Below, one piece after another: positions 55,740-64,000 of a stretch of DNA of 64,000 bases. The notes beneath the pieces are model-generated. The model ran no database searches and had not been told where the DNA came from. It saw nothing but the letters and a program-made list of their open reading frames with translations. How positions within the stretch are numbered: the first letter of the stretch is position 1; each line of letters opens with the position of its first letter. Both the position numbers and the translations under genes were made by a program. The DNA comes from Hetaerina americana (lineage: Eukaryota > Arthropoda > Insecta > Odonata > Calopterygidae), in the NCBI GenBank assembly GCA_022747635.1, contig JAKTNV010000014.1, positions 10,737,110-10,801,109 on the forward strand. The letters run 5' to 3'.

Positions 55740-56645
55740 AAAGGAGTGTCAGAAGGCAGTAGAGAAAATTATGAGTGGAAAGGACAGAGAAACGGGTGTA
55801 AAAGAATACAAATGGGAACATATAAAAAACGGGATATCAAAAGCCGCAAACAAAACAAACGGAAGAGGAAATAGGAAAATCACAGGTTAACCATGGATTA
55901 GTGACGAAATGTTTAAGACGATAGATGAGAGAAAGATTTGGAAGAATATACACAGAATTAGGAAGTAGGAAGTACAAAGATGGGAATAATGAAATGACGC
56001 GGGAAACTAAAATGTTTTAAGGAAACAACTAGAGCAAGCGGAGCAGTTTACCTTTCTCGGAAAGCTTTGAACCAAAATGGTCAAAGTAGTAGGGACATAG
56101 GGAGAAGAAATGCGCTAGGTAAATAGGCTTTCACAAGAAGGAGGTAACTTATGACAGGAACGTTAAGTAAGCATGTTAAGACGAGGCTCGTCAAAACTTT
56201 TATATGTAGCGTAGATATGTATAGCGGGGAAATATGGTCATTGTAGCAGGATGATAGAAGTAGATTGGAGGCTTTTGAAATGCGGGTGTGGAGAATGATG
56301 GAGAAGATGAAGTGTACAGAAAGGAAAACAAATGAGGAAGTGCTGGGTAGGGTGGGGATTGTTGGGAGAATTCCTAAGGAGACAAAAAAATGGATGCAAA
56401 GTATATTGATTGGCAATGATATGTTGAAGACAGTTGTAAAGGGGAGAATGATAGCCAAACTAGGAAGGGGTATGGAAAGAATAGGCATATTGGATGTTAT
56501 TTAGGGAGGAAGGACGTACGTGGAGTTGAAGAAGGGTATATCGTAGTGCCGGATGTCAGGCTGTTTTCTTAGGAAGGGTTAAGAAATATACTGGTGTCCA
56601 CTCATTGTCAATCCAATAACTTCCTTAAATGGTGGTCTGCCTAAT
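55740..56645 (+). mobile_element. LINE family A fragment with internal deletion
   Basis: 55812-55960 translates to WEHIKNGISKAANKTNGRGN and PWISDEMFKTIDERK, the linker between endonuclease and reverse transcriptase in this LINE type. About 56040 onward carries the reverse transcriptase C-terminal part (FEMRVWRMMEKMKCTERKT, NEEVLGRVGIVG, LIGNDMLKTVVKGRM) and the 3' UTR with gtgtccactcattgtcaatcc. The polymerase core is missing, so an internal deletion of more than 1 kb is implied. It is the only one of the four copies that retains the upstream part. Confidence 0.72.
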
Positions 56646-56693
56646 AATAGCAAGACATACAGTACATAGATTATATATATTTATATTAAATAA

Positions 56694-56696
<3 letters not shown>

Positions 56697-56755
<59 letters not shown>
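56697..56755. repeat. (AT)n microsatellite
   Basis: About 28 AT units, ending in acacacac, next to the LINE 3' end. Confidence 0.9.
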
Positions 56756-56759
<4 letters not shown>

Positions 56760-56763
<4 letters not shown>

Positions 56764-59700
56764 TATTTGTAGGTAAATGCTAAATAATATTATTTGGCCA
56801 TCAATCATGTATTTCTATCATAACGGCGAAATATAATTAAATTTATGTGTACCAAAAACCTTTCCAGCAGATCATTCGAATAAAATGTTTTCAGTTGCTT
56901 GCCTAACTAAACAGGCAGCTATGGTCCATGCATTTGGATGACTTTAAGCAAAGGAGACGGCCCGAAACATACTATATTTTCTTCCAACTACCTCACGGGA
57001 CCCTGCATTTAAAAGGAGAATCTTAAGTTGGGCCAAACACTTCACCTTTCATATCGTATTATGGGACTGTGTGCTTAAGAGTCCTGCAAATTATGCAGTT
57101 CCTCTTATGTTCCTTTTTTCCCGCAGTTTAGGCTATTTTTTATAAATCCTACAACAAAGAGTAAAAAAGAAGAGGCTTCTCGTCCTCCCACGAGTAAAAC
57201 GACTCCGCCCGTTGTCGAAGCGACAAACCCCAATTTGCTGCTGATCCACTGCAAAATGGATCGATCGCCTCTGTACGAACGGGATTGAATGACCTTTCCC
57301 GACCGGGAAATTTGACACCGCGCGGATATGACATACTGGCGAGAAGGATATTAGGTGAGGAAGCGGCACCGGAGATTAAAAAAGGAAAGAAGGAACTTAA
57401 GATGAAATGGAGTCCCTGCGGAAAGATGAATGCCAGCAGAAAATGAGGGCCGCTGGGGGGGAGGCGGGCCAGAGCGAGGAGGAGCCCGCAAAGCTGCGCA
57501 AAGAGAGGCGGCCCACCAAGACAACGGTCGAACTCTTAGACACAATTGCATAGAGAATGATTACAGAAAATGGCTGGTGAGCGCCAGTGTTTTATGAAAT
57601 ATTTCAAATAGTTAACTTAACTGTACTAATTAAAATACCGAAAATAGTTGTGAAGGCTCAAAAGACTGATAACTGAATTTCATATCTCATGCAATGAAAA
57701 TTTAATAATCTTTTCTGCCGCCCGGGGCGAATAGGGCTTTGTCACCAAGAATGCCTCTCAGCGGCGGTGAACCTGTCAGTCGCCGCCTAACTATATGTAA
57801 TGTATGATGACGAGAGAAAACCCACTTTGAAGCGGCCTCAATTAGCCTGAGATGTGCAGCGTTTCACTTGTTTAAATCCACATAAGAGTAAGACAGTTTA
57901 ATTTGACAGATACGTTGCTGATAGAGAGGTTGGGGAGTGGACGGAATGATTCTTCTTACTGATTGGTGCGACTAAGGGGATGGAGGGAACTGATATTTGC
58001 ACCGCAAGGCGAATACGCGTTTTCTCTCTTTTGGGTTCGCTTGTCATCGAGGCGATGGGGAGAGTTCCGAACCCTCTCTCCTAAAAGACGAGGTCTTGGA
58101 AATGGTCAGTGGGCGCGGTGACACCAAAGCACGTTCGAGTGAAGGGAAAAAACATTCGTATGCTGCCCTTGGAATTGTGGGGCCGAGGTGGGATTGGAAG
58201 AGGGGAGTTTGCGGAAACGGCAGGGAATGAAAAGCAGTGCGCAGAGAAAGGAGCAGGATACCAACGTGTACGTATGTGCCTACTCACCCGCGGGTCATTT
58301 TGCTCCTGTCCTCTCGTAATGATAAAGTGATTATAAAAATCAAATTACACAAATATGTCAAAAGGGAGACAAAAAAATCAAGGAAATGTGAGGAAGGTTA
58401 CAATACGTACAAGAGAGCAGAATCACAAAAAAATAACTGAAAATTGAGTAACTAAGAAGAAAGACATAGTGAAAAATGTAGCGCCGTTACATTAAGAAAA
58501 CATTAAAAACGGAGGGTGATGTTTTTCAAAGAAATTACTTTCGTCTAAATATGAAAAGAAGAAATTCTTCGTAGAAACTGAGAAGAAGGAATCATAATAC
58601 CGATGTATTAAATAGGCGATAAACGAGCCTAAAATTAAATATCTGGACGAAAATTAAATATTTTCAGGTCTCGTTTAACATGTAGAAAAGATAACCCGGT
58701 GGTCAATACTTTTAAAAGAGACAGATCTCAAACTGAAAATATTTTTATGGTAACTCTTACAGAAATGCAATGGGCGTAACTGTAAAGACAACTACCAATT
58801 TGTCAATTTAAAATGGCTTTATTAAAGGGAGCGGGGAGACGATTCTGGTAAATCATAGAAATTTGAGCTCCAAAAATTTATTAGTTATCTTAGGCAGCTC
58901 ATTGGGAAAGTAAGTCAATGTTTATCGGCGTCTGGACATGTTACCTTCGAAATGTGGTCGGCAATTGAACTAAGCATCTCCGGTAGATTCTGTATTTCAT
59001 TCGCAAAAACAAATTTCCTCGTTATATTTTTTGCAAACTGTGCTTCTTTTCAGCAAACAAACTTTAAAATTAGATTGATTTAAGTGCGGAATATTTAGCT
59101 AAATTGCAGGAAAATTCGATGAAACGGTTGTATGGATATTGAACATGATATAATACTAGTGCTATTATACCGTAAAAGATTCAAGTGTAGGCGGTGGTGC
59201 AAATATGTAGGCTCGAGATCAACTGAAAAAAATCAAATGTCCGCGTGGCTACGATAGACTTTGCCCACTTTAACTCCATGCACCCGTCATGTGTGCATTT
59301 ATACTTCGAAATTCCAGCTGCGAGGGATTAATTTGGCGGATGGCATATTATTCCGGCACAACCGACCAAGCCGAGTGCTTCGCGTGGTTTTGTTTTGGGG
59401 CGTCGTTTCCACCGTCCACGACCGAATCGACGCAGACCTAAGTGGGAAAGCGTGGGTCGTTGGAAGCGGAGTCCGAAGTTCAACGAACCTGAAAGCAATC
59501 AAAGGCCTTATTCCGCATTGATTGGATAGTTTGGGAGTAAAGGCTGCTCACCGAAGGGCACATCATTACATCCAGGACGAATCAGGCTTAATGTTGTGAC
59601 TTCGGCTTTTCAGAAAAACATAAGCATGAAGGATTGGGGGCAGGATAATTGACAAGATTGCAAACACATGAGAAAAAAGAAATGTTCCTGGAATCACAAT

Positions 59701-60255
59701 TATTCTTCTGGGTTAGTTTAGGGACATAAGCGGAGGTGAAAATCGAAAATAAACCAAATAGTTTGAAATGCCAGCGCACACGCAGCATACACGCAGTTTG
59801 CTCCTGACATAACAAAATCACAGGTTTAAAACAACATACATCGTTTCATAACATCACAGCACAACGTACATCAAAATTACAACATACATCGCTTTTGCGA
59901 CCCGTTAGGTTTGACATTAATAATGAATTTTGGATTTTTAATGGCTAAAATATTGAATGTCTGACCAAAAACAGGTCAGATATTCGGTTATTAGCGAGGC
60001 CAAAGATTTCATGCATACATTGTGACTAATATTATTATTTATCAATATGTTTGTTCAGTATACCTATGAGGCACGAACTTATGATTTTTGGGTTATCAGA
60101 AATCTAACAAGATAGCTCGAGAACTCTGGAATCACTGGAATGATATCACTTCCCTAAATTCAACAACATGGTTATTTATTTAACCATCCCAAACGATGAT
60201 AGAATATTATGAAAGCAAACTTAGTTAAACTTGCTTGAGTGTGTGTGGGTGTAAA
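56760..60255. other. CpG-containing region without recognised gene
   Basis: GC- and CpG-richer than the gene bodies around 57.15-57.55, 57.95-58.3 and 59.2-59.5 kb. A 48-codon ORF from ATG 57407 to TAG at 57551-57553 (+) is strongly charged (EAGQSEEEPAKLRKERRP) but matches no family I know. No intron/exon structure could be supported. Confidence 0.35.

Positions 60256-60256
<1 letters not shown>

Positions 60257-60341
<85 letters not shown>
60257..60341. repeat. (AT)n microsatellite, longest in window
   Basis: About 40 uninterrupted AT units, flanked by acacac-containing sequence. An open frame of Tyr/Ile repeats across it is an artefact. Confidence 0.95.
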
Positions 60342-60343
<2 letters not shown>

Positions 60344-63300
60344 CACACAAATATATGTGTGCGTGTAAATATATATACACACAAACAGACGGATAAATAA
60401 ACACGCACGCACGAAGGAAAAAATAATTATGTACGAAGACGGCCTAAAATTGAGAAGTAAATTAAACAGCATGTTAAATTTTACTGTATATTAAGTATTT
60501 TAGCGTTGAGCGGACTGTATTTGACTTATTTGACTTACTTGACTCCTTCCATTGCTTTCCATTGCCAAGGAAATACTTCCATGGTCCCAGATTGGTTCGT
60601 TTTTTCGGTGATTGTTGAGAGTTCAGAGGTGAAGTTGATGTGGCGTGCACAATAGCGCAAAAACTAATACCAAATTCGATCTGCGTTCTTGCTTCGTCAA
60701 AATTCAGTGCTCAACTGAGGGCAGTTTGATTCTCCGGCTAAACTCCCGGGGTTCAGATGGGCCTACTGGCAGCTCTGATTCATAAGTAAAGTGAGCCACC
60801 TATCGTTGAAATAAAATTAAGAAAAGATCGAATCTACTTGTATATTGGGAACTTTTACTGAAAATGAGACACGACTTAACCATTCTCCGTACTTGAAAGA
60901 ATCTGATTTCAAAATACGGATACGCAAATAAAAAAAAATAATCCACTAGGATATGGAATAAAGGGGCGAACAAAATAATATCCAGACCGGAGGACGAAGA
61001 ACCGACTAGGTTTATTGAGAGAAGGATCAGAGCAGATACGCACTACACGCCTCTGGGAGGTTTATTTCTTAGTGCGGACCCTGGCGACACCTGACTATTC
61101 CCTTGTTCCTGGAAACACTTCACCTGACTATTCCCTTGTTCCTGGAAACACTTCTTCTGCGATACTCACTGGCTAATTTAGAGTTGGAGATTTCATCAGG
61201 GGAATAATTTCGGCCGATACAGGTTCAAAAGGGGAGGCGCACACTGTTCATTTACGACGTACTTGCTAATTATGCAAATATTCTTCATGCCAATCTCTTT
61301 CTGAAATACTGGAATATATTGTAAAATAACTGTAGACAAGCCATTTGAATTAGAGGTTCAGGATGTACAAACGAGCCTCAAAGGTAACTATGAACCAAAA
61401 ATGAAATAGCTTTCATTTTTGCACGGAATTTTCAAACTCTCGTACTTAGTCGGTGGATTCACCCGAGGGTCGGTAGTTAAAATATGATCCATGATGAGCG
61501 CTTCTGCTGGATTCAGTTCTTGGATCGGAACTTAGATGGGTGTTTAAGTTGGGGGAATTTATAAGGCCATTAACTGATTAATCACAGAAGAAAATTCTTC
61601 AAGTATAAAAATTTGTTTTCCGATGTCCGTTGCAAAGTTTGTTTTGGCGGCTTTAATATGTGACTCCTCCATTCCACTTTATTATGGTGCCATTGGGGGT
61701 TTAAATTTCATATCTATTTTAGACGGAGGTAACTGATTACCAAGACCCAAAAAATGCTCGAAAGATAGCACCCGCATGTTTATCTCATATGGAGTAGATT
61801 TAGCACCCCTAAGTTGGAACTGTGGTCTGAGTGAACGATAGAAAATGGTTTTCTCCGGCTTAGGAAGCGTTCAAATGCTCCAAGAAGAGGATTAGTTCGC
61901 CGCACTATATCACCGCAAATTCTATATGCTAGGCTTTAGAGGCAAGTCAAACAAGAAGACATGCCCCACGCTACCCAAAGCAATATGGGGCTCAAAAGGA
62001 TTCAGGGCTCATAAGGCTTTTGCCTCATGAGCTTGTATTCCTCTTTCACGCAATGGGGCGAGAGAGTAAAGAACTGCACAATTAACATACTGTTGATGTG
62101 TTTAAGCCAAAATAAAAATAAGGAGCTGAATGGACCACTAGGAAAAGTGTAATGCCCTTGAGCACTGGTCGCAATCTCACGGAGAAAAAATATTCCATTG
62201 CTGAAACAATAGGATTTTTTACGAAATCACAAAACAAATTTTACAAGATTGCAAAAAATTTGTCACTACTTCTCTTTCGGCAAATGTCCAGAATTTCTAG
62301 AAGGAGATCTAACAACATACTTGTGTTTAATGCAGTTCGTATGGTTTTCTAATGAATATTGGTGTCAATGAAATCTATCAACTAATCATTCTTGCGTATA
62401 GGAATTGGATATTGTAGCTTAAAAACCGAATCTAACACCCACTCTTATGAGTTCATATTTTAGAAATGGGGAATGATTGCATAGGATATGTTATATAGGT
62501 TGTCATTCCCTAAAGATTTGGAGGCGAACTGGTGAAAAAGGCAGTTGATTTAACATTTATACAGTTATCCCAACGGCAAGAATCACTCGTTTTAGATAAG
62601 TTTCAATGGGGTAATACATGCGAAATAAAATAAGTTATTCTTTTCCTGAGTCTAAAGACGCGATATCTGTAGAATTCATAAGTTTAGAAAATGATGAAAA
62701 CTTAAGCATTTAAGTTTCAAAATGGATATTTCTCTACGTTGAAAGTGGAGGCGAAACTGCTATTTCCTCAGGATAGGCGATTATTAAAAAGAAACGATTT
62801 GCCAATACTCTCTACCTAATAGTATCCAAAAACGAGGGTGACCAACTCAATTATGTAGCAAGAGAGTTCAGGGAAGACAGTCGACGGGATTTTCTTTTCC
62901 GGTGACACCGATATTGACTGAGTTTTCTTGAATTTTTAAGACTCAACCAACTATGAATATTTTTCATCAATGCGGTGGCGATAAAATCCAATTTAGCACC
63001 ACAGAGGAATTTAAATATATAAAAACCTCTTTGAAATAATTACTTGGATCATATAGACAACGTTAATTCAATCAGATTAAATATTAGTAGTGATGTACAC
63101 AGATCTAATCTCGACAGTGACCCTATTCAAATTGCAAAATCTTAAAATTTGCCCACAATATACGGGTTTCCAACCCAGAGCAGTCGTTCCAACATACAAT
63201 AATACTAAATCTCTCTCTCATAAGTGCGCGAATCCAACAAAAGTTAGAGGTAGTATCCTTTAACATTGACAGCTGGGAGGATTTTAGACGCACAATTTTT

Positions 63301-64000
63301 AAAAATCAGTTTTGGATTTCTGGCTTTAATGTCAAAATATGATCCGGAGAGTGTCAACCCCAATCAAGTCATGAATGATTCATAACTCCTGAATAAAAAT
63401 TCTATATAAACATAATATTCTTGTAGGTTACTCTAGAGGATCAAAATTTGTGATGCTGCCAGTCGATTTTAAAAAATAAAGGAAAACAATCACAGATCGC
63501 TATTACAATCCAAGAAATTTAAATGGTTATTCAGAAGTACCTTCTGGGATTTCAAATTTTGTATTCTGTTCCTGGAATTACTTTGATATTTGAGGAGCTG
63601 CCGCAACATTTCTATAGATCGAGCCCACAAAATTTTGTGCAGTTTATAATACAATAACCGTGGCTATTCTTTACTCTATTGACCTACGCCATATGTAAAT
63701 CCTTCACGGTAACATAGCTGCTACTTTGGGAAAAAATTAGATTCGCATTCAGTTCACCTAGGGGTGCTGCATAAAGCCAAGAAGGAAAATATTTAACCTC
63801 GAAATTTTCATTATTCAATAGATAAGTATTATAAGGTTCATATTGAGGATTCCACAGTCAGAGGTGCCGGAAAAAGTGGAAAATTGAGTAGAATAGTGAA
63901 AAAAACTGCTTGTAGTTTAAATTGGGAATGAAATATCTTTAATGATTTAAAAGGATCGTTCAGAACGCCGGAATAAAATACCACCCTTTAAGGCATGGTC
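60342..64000. other. Right end of window, no gene recognised
   Basis: Unannotated sequence with moderate CpG. The only structure noted is the 33-bp tandem duplication at 61089-61154. Short frames have no recognisable similarity. The 5' exons of the guanylyl cyclase gene may lie here or further right, but none could be supported. Confidence 0.4.
61089..61154. repeat. Exact 33-bp tandem duplication
   Basis: The unit acctgactattcccttgttc... occurs twice in a row, at 61089-61121 and 61122-61154, with no mismatch seen. Recent slippage-type duplication. Confidence 0.9.

Noticed and set aside
60172..60408. Tyr/Ile repeat protein
   Set aside because: Translation of an (AT)n microsatellite.
1..64000. 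CRISPR array, operon, phage or bacterial defence system
   Set aside because: Spliced animal-type genes, GT-AG introns and animal transposons throughout; no regularly spaced direct repeats with unique spacers.

Overview
The window is nuclear DNA of an arthropod, most likely an insect. It is AT-rich, its genes are split into short exons by kilobase-scale GT-AG introns, and the introns and spacers hold degraded mariner, Tigger/pogo and LINE copies, foldback elements and long (AT)n tracts. No bacterial, organellar or viral genome features were seen. The species cannot be fixed from this sequence alone.

Two protein-coding genes can be assembled by joining exons in phase, and they are convergent. 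(1) On the + strand, bases 780-11543 carry the last four coding exons of a phafin/PLEKHF-family gene (rush in Drosophila): the complete FYVE zinc finger, an acidic tail and a 14-codon terminal exon. The PH-domain exons would lie to the left of base 1. (2) On the - strand, 49998 down to about 19713, nineteen exons form a receptor guanylyl cyclase of the natriuretic-peptide-receptor type. In order they encode the membrane-proximal half of the ligand-binding ectodomain, one transmembrane helix, a pseudokinase (kinase-homology) domain, a coiled-coil dimerisation segment, a complete guanylyl cyclase catalytic domain and a proline/serine-rich tail. The N-terminal exons were not found and should lie above 50 kb or beyond the window.

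Layout: 1-13 kb phafin exons, introns and probable 3' UTR; 13-16.3 kb spacer with a LINE tail; 16.35-18.46 kb a CpG-rich block bracketed by two inverted copies of a repeat; 19.7-50 kb the guanylyl cyclase gene. Its introns hold a Tigger-like element with TIRs (23.6-25.2 kb), two internally deleted mariner copies (26.3-26.9 and 43.7-44.1 kb), three near-identical copies of a 217-bp tandem unit (33.7-34.3 kb), a 5'-truncated LINE with an uninterrupted 843-codon reading frame (35.1-37.8 kb) and several hairpins. From 50 to 64 kb no gene was recognised; that stretch holds a long polypurine tract with a G-quadruplex motif, a strong foldback element, a LINE fragment and long (AT)n arrays.

The two genes act in different pathways: phosphoinositide-dependent endosome traffic, and cGMP production at the plasma membrane. 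Their adjacency suggests no functional link. No clearly new biological system was found. The most unusual structures are the inverted-repeat-bracketed CpG-rich block between the convergent genes, the 217-bp tandem array, and the foldback family shared between 20.6 kb and 55.3 kb.
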